Assembly (NCBI RefSeq): GCF_030064675.1
Contig: NZ_CP116413.1
Location: forward strand, 9,081,501-9,145,500
Origin: Crossiella sp. CA-258035
GTDB lineage: Bacteria > Actinomycetota > Actinomycetes > Mycobacteriales > Pseudonocardiaceae
DNA: 64,000 bases
Direction of reading: 5' to 3'
Below are positions 25,696-33,900 of this stretch, one piece after another. Under the pieces are notes generated by a model that did no database searches, had not been told where the DNA came from, and saw only the letters and a program-made list of their open reading frames with translations. Position numbers and translations under genes: made by a program. Within the stretch, counting starts at the first letter, position 1. The number at the start of each line of letters is the position of its first letter.

Positions 25696-26781
25696 ATGCC
25701 TGAATTCACCGGACCGGACCGCCCAGAGCTGCAGAAGGCCATCGAAGAAGCGGTCGGCCTGGGCTTCGCCGGAGTGCAGCTGCGGGTGCACGACGAGCGG
25801 GGCGAATGGGTCGGCAGCGCCGGGGTGCGCGAGCTGGGCGAGACCGCGAAGCCGCCGACGGACGGACTGTTCCGGATCGGCAGCAACACCAAGACCTTCA
25901 CCGCCACCGCGGTCCTGCAGCTGGTGGCCGAGGGCAAGCTCGGGCTGGACGCCCCGGTCGCCGGCTACCTCCCGCAGCTGCCGCTGGACCCGCGGATCAC
26001 GGTGCGGATGATGCTGGCGCACACCAGCGGACTGTTCAGCTACACCGGCGAGTTCTTCCCGGACGGGACGGTTGTGCCGGGAATTCCCTTCGAGGGCAAG
26101 GAATGGGTGGAGAAGCGGTTCCACACCTACCAGCTGGAGGAGCTGGTGCGGCTGGGCCTGGCCAAGCCCGCGCGGTTCGAGCCGGGCACCGACTGGAGCT
26201 ACTCCAACACCAACTACGCGCTGGCCAGGCTGCTGGTCGAGCAGGTCACCGGCTGTTCCTACGCCGAGGAGCTGGACCGGCGGATCCTGCGGCCGCTCGG
26301 ACTGCGCGGCACCGTGGTGCCCGGCGACTCGCCGGAGATCCCGGGGCCGCACGCGCACGGCTACATCCGTTACGAGGACGCGGGCGAGTGGAAGGTGCTC
26401 GACGTCGCCCGGCAGAACCCGTCCTGGTGCCCCGGCGCCGGTGACATGATCTCCACCACCCAGGACCTGCACACGTTCTTCTCCGCGCTGATGGGCGGCA
26501 GGCTGCTGCCCGCCCCGCTGCTGGCCGAGATGCGCGAGACGCACCCGGTCTCCGGCTTCGGCCTGGGCGTGCGCGCGCAGGAAGGTCCGGACGGCGGCAC
26601 CCTCTACTTCCACAACGGTGGCACCCAGGGCTACGGCGCGCTGATGTACGGCACCCCCGACGGCGGCAAGACCCTGACCGCCTCGGTGACCACCGGGGAC
26701 ACCGAGGTCGACATGGCCAAGGCCTTCCAGCAGGCGATGGACCGGCTGGTGAACGAGGTGTTCGGCGGGCAGGCCGGCTAG
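25696..26781 (+). CDS. Serine hydrolase, class C beta-lactamase/DD-peptidase family
   Basis: 361 residues, no signal peptide. Catalytic SxxK is 'SNTK' in 'FRIGSNTKTFTATAVLQL', YxN is 'YSN' in 'DWSYSNTNYALARLL', and the third motif is 'HNGG'. The fold is that of D-aminopeptidases, esterases and EstB-like enzymes; substrate unknown. Probably cotranscribed with the DUF4097 gene. The stop codon overlaps the end of a leftward gene remnant (CTAG). Confidence 0.85.
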   Translation: MPEFTGPDRPELQKAIEEAVGLGFAGVQLRVHDERGEWVGSAGVRELGETAKPPTDGLFRIGSNTKTFTATAVLQLVAEGKLGLDAPVAGYLPQLPLDPRITVRMMLAHTSGLFSYTGEFFPDGTVVPGIPFEGKEWVEKRFHTYQLEELVRLGLAKPARFEPGTDWSYSNTNYALARLLVEQVTGCSYAEELDRRILRPLGLRGTVVPGDSPEIPGPHAHGYIRYEDAGEWKVLDVARQNPSWCPGAGDMISTTQDLHTFFSALMGGRLLPAPLLAEMRETHPVSGFGLGVRAQEGPDGGTLYFHNGGTQGYGALMYGTPDGGKTLTASVTTGDTEVDMAKAFQQAMDRLVNEVFGGQAG

Positions 26782-26990
26782 CCCTCGAAGACCACCGCGG
26801 CCGCGACCCTGGTCTCCGGCACGGTGACGCACCAGCGGTCGCCGGTGCGGCGGGCCGGGAGCTCGACACCGCTGCGCACCTCCACCACCCTGGCGACCGC
26901 GAGGTCGGTGGCCAGCGCGATCCGATCTGGCCGCGTGGGGTGCGCAGCGGCGAGTGGTTGACCAGGTGCACGATCCAGCGTTCCGGGCCG
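26778..26990 (-). pseudogene. Remnant of the C-terminus of a glycoside hydrolase-like gene
   Basis: Reading leftward, 'ERWIVHLVNHSPLRTP' in one frame continues, after a one-base shift near a CCCC run (~26937), as 'DRIALATDLAVARVVEV' and 'GDRWCVTVPETRVAAAVVFEG' with a stop at 26778. This order (HLVNH, strand repeats, then VTVP...H/R-x-x-VVFE) is typical of the C-terminal beta domain of several glycoside hydrolase families. No 5' part exists: a rightward TetR fragment begins at once. The family is an inference from a short segment. Confidence 0.55.
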
Positions 26991-27174
26991 GTGGCGGCTG
27001 ATCGACGTCATGCTGGACACGGTGATCGGCGAGGTGCCGCTGCGCGACGGGAAGGGCGACTGGCGGTCCCGGCTGGCCAGGGACGACTGGGCGCTCCACA
27101 CCCGGCACCCGTGGATCCTGCACATCGCGGCCGGCTCCGCGCTGGGCATCCTGGCCGGACTGGACGGGGCTTGA
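26989..27174 (+). pseudogene. Remnant of a TetR-family regulator, C-terminal part
   Basis: An open frame without any plausible start encodes about 60 residues: 'RWRLIDVMLDTVIGEVPL', 'GDWRSRLARDDWALHTRHPWILHIA', 'LGILAGLDGA', stop at 27172. The 'GDWR..L....W..H..HPW' pattern is the ligand-binding domain of TetR_C_1 regulators. The HTH half is absent. The stop codon TGA is part of the -35 region (TTGACT) of the next gene. Confidence 0.6.
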
Positions 27175-27207
27175 CTTCAAGCTAACTTGAGGTTGGATGC
27201 TGGGCGC
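27171..27207 (+). promoter_or_regulatory. MerR-type promoter with 19-bp spacer
   Basis: TTGACT (27171-27176) and GATGCT (27196-27201) are separated by 19 bp. The spacer holds a dyad ACTTCAAG-CTAA-CTTGAGGT (27174-27193, one mismatch), close to SoxR/MerR-family operators. Over-long spacers of 19 bp are the mark of promoters activated by MerR-family DNA distortion. The ATG of the next gene is 6 nt after the -10, so the transcript would be leaderless. No MerR gene is adjacent. Confidence 0.7.
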
Positions 27208-27717
27208 ATGCCGACCATCGAGGACGAGCTGGCCGCCCTGCGCGCCCAGGTCCGCCTGCTCAGCGACCGTGCGGAGATCGGCGCGCTGATCGACGCCTAC
27301 GCGCTGAGCCTGGACGAACGGCGCTTCGACGCGGTCACCTCGGCCGCGTTGTTCACCCCCGAGGTGCGCTTCGACTTCCCGGTGGGGGAGCAGGAGACGC
27401 TGGAGAACTACGCCGAGGCGGGGCACGCGGTGATGGGCCAGTACGAGCTGACCCAGCACGTGACCGCCAACCACGTGATCGACCTGCGCGGCGACCACGC
27501 CTCGGTGCGCTGGAACGCGATCATGACGCACGTGCACCTGCGGGAGACCACCGAGGCCAGGGGCGAGCGGCCGGGGGCGCACTTCGACGTGGGCGCGTTC
27601 TTCACCGCGGCGGCGGTGCGCACGCCGGGCGGCTGGCGGTTCAGCCAGGTCTCGTTGCGCGCGGGCTGGACCGAGGGCAAGCCGCCGCTGCGGGTGCTCA
27701 GGCGGGACGCAGGATGA
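27208..27717 (+). CDS. SnoaL/NTF2-like (SnoaL_4) protein
   Basis: 169 residues from the ATG at 27208. Cone-shaped alpha+beta barrel family: 'LLSDRAEIGALIDAYALSLDERRFDAVTSAALFTPEVRFDFP', 'HVTANHVIDLRGDHASVRWNAIMTHVHL', 'GGWRFSQVSLRAGWTEG'. Members are ring-hydroxylating dioxygenase-like small subunits, polyketide cyclases or isomerases; no function can be assigned. It appears leaderless under the MerR-type promoter and overlaps the convergent SDR gene by 20 bp. Confidence 0.75.
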   Translation: MPTIEDELAALRAQVRLLSDRAEIGALIDAYALSLDERRFDAVTSAALFTPEVRFDFPVGEQETLENYAEAGHAVMGQYELTQHVTANHVIDLRGDHASVRWNAIMTHVHLRETTEARGERPGAHFDVGAFFTAAAVRTPGGWRFSQVSLRAGWTEGKPPLRVLRRDAG

Positions 27718-28372
27718 TCTCGTCCACGTTGACGTGCGGCGGCTGGCTCACCGCGTAGAGCACCGCGCGGGCCACGTCGGCCGGGGTCAGCTTGGGCTCG
27801 GCGGCGCGTTCCGGCGGGATGCCGCCGGTGTCCACCAGACCGGGCTGGAGCAGGCTGACCCGCAGGCCGGTGCCGGCGCACTCGGCGCGGATGTTCTGCG
27901 CCAGCCCGGTGACCGCCCACTTGGTGGCCGAGTACAGGTTGCCCGGCCGGATGCCGCGGCCCGCCGCGGAACCGGTGAGCACCAGGTGTCCGTTGGCGCG
28001 CAACAGTTCCGGCAGGGCCGCGCGGGCGGTGAAGGCGGCCCCGCAGACGTTGGTCAGCACCATGTCCGGCCACTGCTCCGGCGGCGCGCCGTCCTCGGTG
28101 CGGAAGCTGGTGGACACGCTGTGGCCGGCGTTGGCGAAGACCACGTCCAGCCGCCCGAACTCCGCCACGGTCCTGGCCACCATCGCCTGCACCTGTGGCC
28201 AGTCCGCGACATCGCAGGGCACCGCGAGCCCGTCCAGCTCGGCGGCCAGCGCGGCCAGCGGCGCGGCGGTGCGCCCGGCGAGCACCACCCGGAAACCCTG
28301 CTCGGCGGCCAGCCGGGCGGTGGCCGCGCCGATCCCGCCGGACGCGCCGGTGACGATCATGACCTTCGACAT
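27698..28372 (-). CDS. Short-chain dehydrogenase/reductase
   Basis: 224 residues from the ATG at 28372. Classical SDR: cofactor motif 'VTGASGGIGAATA' (TGxxxGxG), 'NAG' in 'VVFANAGH', catalytic Ser in 'LTGSAAGRG', YxxxK as 'YSATKWAV', and 'LLQPGLVDTGG'. Arg after the second strand ('LAGRTAAP') suggests NADPH preference. Substrate unknown. Confidence 0.87.
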   Translation of the reverse strand: MSKVMIVTGASGGIGAATARLAAEQGFRVVLAGRTAAPLAALAAELDGLAVPCDVADWPQVQAMVARTVAEFGRLDVVFANAGHSVSTSFRTEDGAPPEQWPDMVLTNVCGAAFTARAALPELLRANGHLVLTGSAAGRGIRPGNLYSATKWAVTGLAQNIRAECAGTGLRVSLLQPGLVDTGGIPPERAAEPKLTPADVARAVLYAVSQPPHVNVDEIILRPA

Positions 28373-28463
28373 GCGCTGATCGTGACAGCAGTGGGGGAAA
28401 GCCCACCACCGCACGGGTCCCAGCGCTCCTGATCGACACCCGGCCCGCTGGCACGGTGTGCGC

Positions 28464-29576
28464 ATGGGGAGATGGACGCTGGCACCGGTGGTCGTTGCGC
28501 TGCTGGCCGGGCTGGCCGCACCGGCGCAAGCACGGCCGCACACTTCGGTGCAGCAAGGGGTGGATGCGATCGTGGCCGGCGGGCTGCCCGGCGTGCTGAC
28601 CGCGGTGAGCGAGCCCGGCCGGGACCGGCTGTACCGGGCCGGGGCCGGGGACCGCCGGTGGGGCACGCCGATCCCGTGGCAGGCCGAGCTGCGGGCGGGC
28701 TCGGTCGGCAAGACCTTCACCGCGGTGACCGTGCTGCGGCTGGTCGCGGCCGGGTCGATCCGGCTGGACGAGCGGGTGGAGACCTACCTGCCGGGCGTGC
28801 TGCGCGGGGACGACGAGCACGGGCGGCGGGAGATCACCGTCCGCCAGCTGTTGCAGCACACCAGCGGCCTGCCCGACTACGGACCGGCCCTGCCACAGGG
28901 CGCGGACTTCGTGGCGAACCGGTTCCGCGCGCACGACCCGATGCGACTGGTCGGACACGCGCTGGACCGGCCGCAGCTGGACCTGCCCGGCAGGCGCTGG
29001 GTCTACGTCAACACCGGATACCTGTTGCTGGGCAAGGTGATCGAGCGGGTCACCGGGCGGCCGTGGGCGGAGGTGGTCACCGCGCAGGTGATCCGGCCGC
29101 TCGGGCTGAGCCGGTCCTACCTGCCCCGGCCGCACGAGGTCACCCTGCGCGGTCCGCACCCGCGCGGCTACCTGGCGGTGGACGGCAGGCTGGCCGACGT
29201 CACCGAGCTGGACAGCTCGTACCTGGACGCCTCCGGTTCGGTGGTGTCCACCCCGGCGGAGCTGAACCGCTTCTTCCGCGCGGTGCTCGGCGGCGAGCTG
29301 CTGCCGCCGCCGGTCCAGGCGGAGCTGACCACCTGGCGGGCGGGCGGCCCGACCGCGCCGTTCTACGGGCTCGGGCTGGAGCGCTTCCCGCTCTCCTGCG
29401 GGGACTACGTCGGCCACGGCGGTGAGGTGCACGGCTTCTCCGGACTGTCCGGGGTGCTGGTGCGGCGGGACGGCGGCCTCGGTCCCGCGGTGACCACGCT
29501 GGCCACCGGCCGACCTGCCGGTATGCCCGATTTCGCCAGGGTGCTGACGGTGGCCGAGACCGCGCTGTGTGGGTAG
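28464..29576 (+). CDS. Secreted serine hydrolase (beta-lactamase / D-Ala-D-Ala carboxypeptidase-like)
   Basis: 370 residues from the ATG at 28464 (a GTG lies 6 nt earlier). A signal peptide (GRWTLAPVVVALLAGLAAPAQA) indicates export. SxxK is 'SVGK', YxN is 'YVN' in 'RRWVYVNTGYLLLGKVIERV', and the third motif is 'HGG' in 'YVGHGGEVHGFSG'. The family includes R61-type DD-carboxypeptidases and esterases, so cell-wall trimming is possible. It is unrelated in detail to the cytoplasmic hydrolase at 25696. Confidence 0.85.
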   Translation: MGRWTLAPVVVALLAGLAAPAQARPHTSVQQGVDAIVAGGLPGVLTAVSEPGRDRLYRAGAGDRRWGTPIPWQAELRAGSVGKTFTAVTVLRLVAAGSIRLDERVETYLPGVLRGDDEHGRREITVRQLLQHTSGLPDYGPALPQGADFVANRFRAHDPMRLVGHALDRPQLDLPGRRWVYVNTGYLLLGKVIERVTGRPWAEVVTAQVIRPLGLSRSYLPRPHEVTLRGPHPRGYLAVDGRLADVTELDSSYLDASGSVVSTPAELNRFFRAVLGGELLPPPVQAELTTWRAGGPTAPFYGLGLERFPLSCGDYVGHGGEVHGFSGLSGVLVRRDGGLGPAVTTLATGRPAGMPDFARVLTVAETALCG

Positions 29577-29586
29577 GTTCGGCCGT

Positions 29587-29992
29587 GTGCTGTGGCTGGG
29601 ACTGGTGCTGCTGGTCGCGGGGGTGGGCGGTTACTGCTGATCGCGACCGAGACCCAGCCGGTGGCCGAACTGGAGGTCTACCGGGGCGCCGCGGCCGAGG
29701 TGGCCACCAGCGTGTGCCGGGTGGCCGAGGTGCTGGGTCACGCGGAACCCGGCCCGTCCCGGCAGGCGGGCACCATCGGCTACAAGTACAACGAGTGGGT
29801 GCTGCGGCCGGGCACCAGGCTGTTCGTGCACGGTCAGCTCGCCGACCGGCCAAGGGCCCGTACGTGATCTCCACCAGGAGCGAGGCCGAGGTCAGGGTGG
29901 CCAAGAGCCACGACCAGCTGATGTTCGCCTTCGGCAGCCTCGCGGTGTTCCTGATCGGCCTGGCGCTGGTGGTCGTCAAGCTGGTCAGCTGA
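29587..29992 (+). pseudogene. Frameshifted and shortened GIDE-family membrane protein gene
   Basis: The gene runs through three frames. GTG at 29587 gives a membrane helix 'LWLGLVLLVAGVGGY' (stop 29638). After a shift in the GGGGG-TGGG tract the next frame gives 'LLLIATETQPVAELEVYRG' and 'IGYKYNEWVLRPGTRLFVHGQLADR' (stop at 29867). A further shift gives 'AKGPYVISTRSEAEV' and a C-terminal helix '[18 protein letters not shown]' (stop 29990). 'YKYNEWVLxPGT' and 'ISTRSE' are hallmarks of GIDE/E3-ligase-like membrane proteins. It is also much shorter than relatives, so both deletion and frameshift occurred. Confidence 0.65.
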
Positions 29993-30884
29993 CCCGCCGG
30001 GCCTCCGCCGCGGTCACCGGCTCGCCGACCTGGATCCCGTGCAGCACCTGGGCGAGCACCTCCGCACCGCGCACCACCCTGGGTCCCGGCCGGTTGAAGT
30101 AGGCGGGCCCGTCCAGCACCCACACCGCCGACGGGGCCACCTCTGTCCACTGTGGATGGTCAGTGAGCAGGTGCAGCTCGGTCTCGGTCCGTGCAGGCGG
30201 GAAACCGCAGGGCAGCACCAGCACGATGTCCGGCCGGGCCGCGACCAAGAGGTCCCAGTGCGCGGACTTGGTGTGCTCGCCCGCGGTGGCCAGCAGCGGC
30301 AGCCCACCGGCGGCCGCGATCTGCTCCGGCACCCAATGTCCGGCCGGCCACAGCGGATCCAGCCACTCGATCGCGGCCACCCTCGGTTTCCGCCGCCCGG
30401 CCACTGCCGCGCGCACCGCGGCCAGCCGCGCGGTCAGCTCGGCCACCCGGTGCTCGGCCAGCTCGCCGAGGCCGAGCTCCGCGCCCACCAGCTGGATGCA
30501 GCCCAGCACCTGGCCCAGCGTGCGCGGCTCCAGGCTGAGCACCCTGGTACCGGTCTCCAGCACCCGGAGCTCCGCGGCGACCCGGCGGTAGGACAGCGCG
30601 CACACCTCGCACAGGTCCTGGGTGAGCACCAGGTCCGGCGCGAGCTCGGCGAAGCGCGCGGTGTCCAGTCCGTACAGCGAGGAGCCCCGGTGCGCGCCGC
30701 CGACCGCGGCCGAGATCTCCCTGCTGCTCATCCGGTCCTGGTCGATCGAGCTGGTGGTGACCACCGGCACCGAGGCGACCTCCGGTGGCCAGTCGCACTC
30801 GTGCGTGCGGCCGACCAGCTCCGGCACCTTGCCGAGCACGGCGAGGATGTCGGTGGCCGCCGGCAGCAGGGAGACGATCCGCAT
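29985..30884 (-). CDS. Cobalamin-type periplasmic-binding-fold protein (BtuF-like)
   Basis: 299 residues from the ATG at 30884, 7 nt after TACCTT (30897-30892), apparently leaderless. No signal peptide is present. The two-lobe helical-backbone fold of BtuF/TroA-like proteins is shown by '[32 protein letters not shown]', '[19 protein letters not shown]', '[27 protein letters not shown]' and '[13 protein letters not shown]'. No permease or ATPase gene is adjacent. Without an export signal it may sense or carry a corrinoid in the cytoplasm; this is uncertain. Confidence 0.75.
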   Translation of the reverse strand: MRIVSLLPAATDILAVLGKVPELVGRTHECDWPPEVASVPVVTTSSIDQDRMSSREISAAVGGAHRGSSLYGLDTARFAELAPDLVLTQDLCEVCALSYRRVAAELRVLETGTRVLSLEPRTLGQVLGCIQLVGAELGLGELAEHRVAELTARLAAVRAAVAGRRKPRVAAIEWLDPLWPAGHWVPEQIAAAGGLPLLATAGEHTKSAHWDLLVAARPDIVLVLPCGFPPARTETELHLLTDHPQWTEVAPSAVWVLDGPAYFNRPGPRVVRGAEVLAQVLHGIQVGEPVTAAEARRVS

Positions 30885-30897
30885 ACGCCAAAAGGTA

Positions 30898-30926
30898 GGC
30901 CCGGGACGCTGGTTGCGTCCCGGGCC
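30898..30926 (-). terminator. Intrinsic terminator of the repeat-protein gene
   Basis: A perfect 11-bp GC-rich stem (30916-30926 with 30898-30908) with a 7-nt loop is followed, reading leftward, by TACCTTTTGG. It ends transcription of the 1200-residue repeat protein gene. The same TACCTT serves as the likely -10 of the BtuF-like gene. Confidence 0.8.
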
Positions 30927-30995
30927 CACCCGAGTTGGTGTTACCGGTCTACGGCCTCCCTGCACCCACTAATGGAAGAGGCCCTGGACCGTTGG

Positions 30996-33900
30996 TCAGA
31001 CGATCGGCAGCTTCGGCATGGTGGGCGCCCCGGGGACGGACACCTTCGGCAGCGCGGGCAGCAGGTTCAGGCCCGGCAGGCCCGCCTGACGCTCGGTACC
31101 CGGCACCGCGGGAACACTCGGCACCGCGGGCACACCCGGCAGCCCGGGGACACCCAGCTTCGGCAGCGCGGGCACGGCCGGCAGCAGGTTCAGACCGGGC
31201 AGGCCCGCCTGACGCTCAGTGCCCGGCACCGCGGGAACACCCGGAACCGTGGGCACACCCGGCAGCCCGGGAACGCCCACCTTCGGCAGCCCGGGAACGG
31301 TCGGCAGCAGGTTCAGACCGGGCAGGCCCGCCTGACGCTCAGTACCCGGCACCGCGGGAACACCCGGAACCGTGGGCACACCCGGCAGCCCGGGAACGCC
31401 CACCTTCGGCAGCCCGGGAACGGTCGGCAGCAGGTTCAGACCCGGCAGGCCCGCCTGACGCTCAGTACCCGGCAGCCCGGAAACATCCAGGTTCGGCAGC
31501 TCGGGCACGGCCGACAGCAGGTTCAGGCCCGGCAGGCCCGCCTGACGCTCGGTACCCGGCAGCGCGGGCACACCCGGGAGGGTGGGCACCGAGACCTTCG
31601 GCAGGGTCGGCACGCTCGGCACCAGCTCGCCGCCGGTCAGCCCGGACAGCACGTCGAACTTGCCACCGGAGACACCCAGCGGTCCGCTGACCGGAGCCGC
31701 GGCGCGGCCCTCGGCACCGGAGAAGTCGAACGGCACGTCGGTCACGCCGGGCAGGTTCTCGCCCAGCTCCTTGTCGGTCACCGGGATCTGCAGCTCGGCG
31801 GGGGCGCCGCCGACCTCCATGTCAGTGGCCTCGCTGGCGTCGGCCATGGCGTTGCCGACGACCTCGACCGGGATGTCGTAGACCTGCGTGACCGCGCCGA
31901 TCGGGGCGAACAGGTTGAAGCCGGACAGGCCGCCACCCTCGGACCCGGTGGTCTCGCCGGTGCCACCGACCACGCTGTCGACCGAGCTGGCGGCCATCGA
32001 GTCGGCCACAGCCAGCGCGGCGACGGAGTCACCGAACGGCTGGACCGCCGCGCCCACGGGCACGTTCACGATGTCGCCGGCCACCGAGCCGCCGTCACCC
32101 GCGGTGCCGAGGTCGCCACCGGCCTTGGTCCCCACCGCGGAGGCGGACACCGCGTCGGACACACCGTTCAGCGAGGCGGAGAGGCCGTTGGCCCCGACCA
32201 CCGGGCTGACCGGAACGGCGACGATGTCGCCACCCAGGAAGCTCATGACACCGTCGGTCACGGTGTAGCCGCCGGCCTCGGACCCGATGCTGTTGTCGGC
32301 CACACCGGAGGTGGTGCCGATCCAGTTCACCGAGTCGCCCGCGACCTCGAGCGCCGCGGCGACCGGCACGGACGCGACCGTCCCGGTCCCAGTGCCCTTG
32401 ACGCCGCTGGTCTCGTTGTCGCCACCGGCCTCGGAGGCGACCGCGGAGTTCTCGGCGCCGTCAGCCAGCACCATCCAGCCCGCACCGATGCCGCCCACGT
32501 TGGTGGGCACTGCCACCGGCACGTCGGCGATCAGGCCGGCCAGGCCGCCCTTGTCGCCAGCGGTGGCCTTGTCGCCACCGGCGACCGCGGCGGTGGCGTT
32601 CTCCGCCGCGCCGCTGGAGTTGACCAGCCAGCCGGCGCCGACGCCCTCGGCCTGGACCGGCCCGGCCACCGCGGGGGTGATCAGGTTTCCGGTCAGCAGA
32701 CCGTAGGAGCCCTCGGAGGTCGAGTTGCCACCGGCCACGGAGGACACGGTGTTCTCGGACTCCGACTCGGACACCACGATCCAGCCACCGGAGATGCCCT
32801 GGCCCTGGATGGGCAGGGCCACCGGGCCGTGCACGACGTTGCCGGAGAGGCCACCGTCGGTGCCGTTGCCGCTCACGTCGCCACCGGCGCCGATGTCGTG
32901 GACGTTCTCGCTCCACGCCTTGGCGACGGCGATCCAGCCGCCGGCGAGGGCGTTCAGCGTGACCGGGCCCGCGACCGGGACGGACACGGCGTTGCCGCTG
33001 CCCAGCGCGTCGTCGTCGATCGCGGTGTTGTCGCCACCGGCCTCGGAGTCCGTGGTGCTGGTGGACTGCGCGCCGGAGTTGATGATCCAGCCAAGGGCGT
33101 TGCCCTCGGCCTCGACCGGCACGGCCACCGGCACCTGGATGCCGTCACCCGCGACCAGCGAGTCGTTGCCGCGGGTGCCGATCAGGCCACCGGCGTCGGT
33201 GGTCGTCTCGGTGGCGGCCACGGCGTCGGAGTTGGCGATCCAGCCGCCGGACAGCGCCGACACCTGGGCGGGCAGGGTCAGCGGCGCGGAGGCGATGACG
33301 CCGGCGATCAGGCTGTTGTCGCCGTTGGTGAAGGCGTCCCCACCGGCGACGGACTCGGTCACCTGGCTGTGCTGCGCGTCGGTGTTGGAGACCCAGCCAC
33401 CGGAGTTGCCCAGCACCTGGACCGGCTCGGCGATCGCGGCGTCGACGATGTTGCCACCGCCGGTGCTCTCGTCACCGTTGGTCATCAGCAGGCCGCCGGT
33501 CTGCGCGGTGCTGGTGGAGTCGCTCACCGAGTCGGCCAGGCCGCCCCAGGCGAGGGCGTTGCCCGCGACGGTGACCGGACCGGCCACGTTCGGCGTGATC
33601 AGGTTGCCACCGATGCCGCTGTCGTAGCCGGAGGTGACGCTGTCCCCGCCCGCGACGGCGTCCGCGGTGGTCGACCCCACGGCGTTGGAGTTGTTGACCG
33701 GGAACACGCCGAGGGCGTTGTTGTTGCCCTCGACCGGCAGGGCCACCTGGCCGTGCGCGATGTTGCCGCCGAGGGACGAGCCCTCGCCGTCGGTGTCGAC
33801 GTTGCCGCCGGCGTCGGCCGCGATGGCCGACTCGTTGTTGGTGTCGGCGACACCCGCCGCGCCGGAGATGGCGTTGCCGGTCAGCTGGACCGGGACCGCC

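Noticed and set aside
30885-30995. Cobalamin riboswitch upstream of the BtuF-like gene
   Set aside because: The gene appears leaderless and the only structure is the terminator of the preceding gene.
31084-31550. Regular direct repeats that might suggest a CRISPR array
   Set aside because: The 123-bp period is in frame, the whole unit is repeated rather than short repeats with unique spacers, and there are no cas genes.
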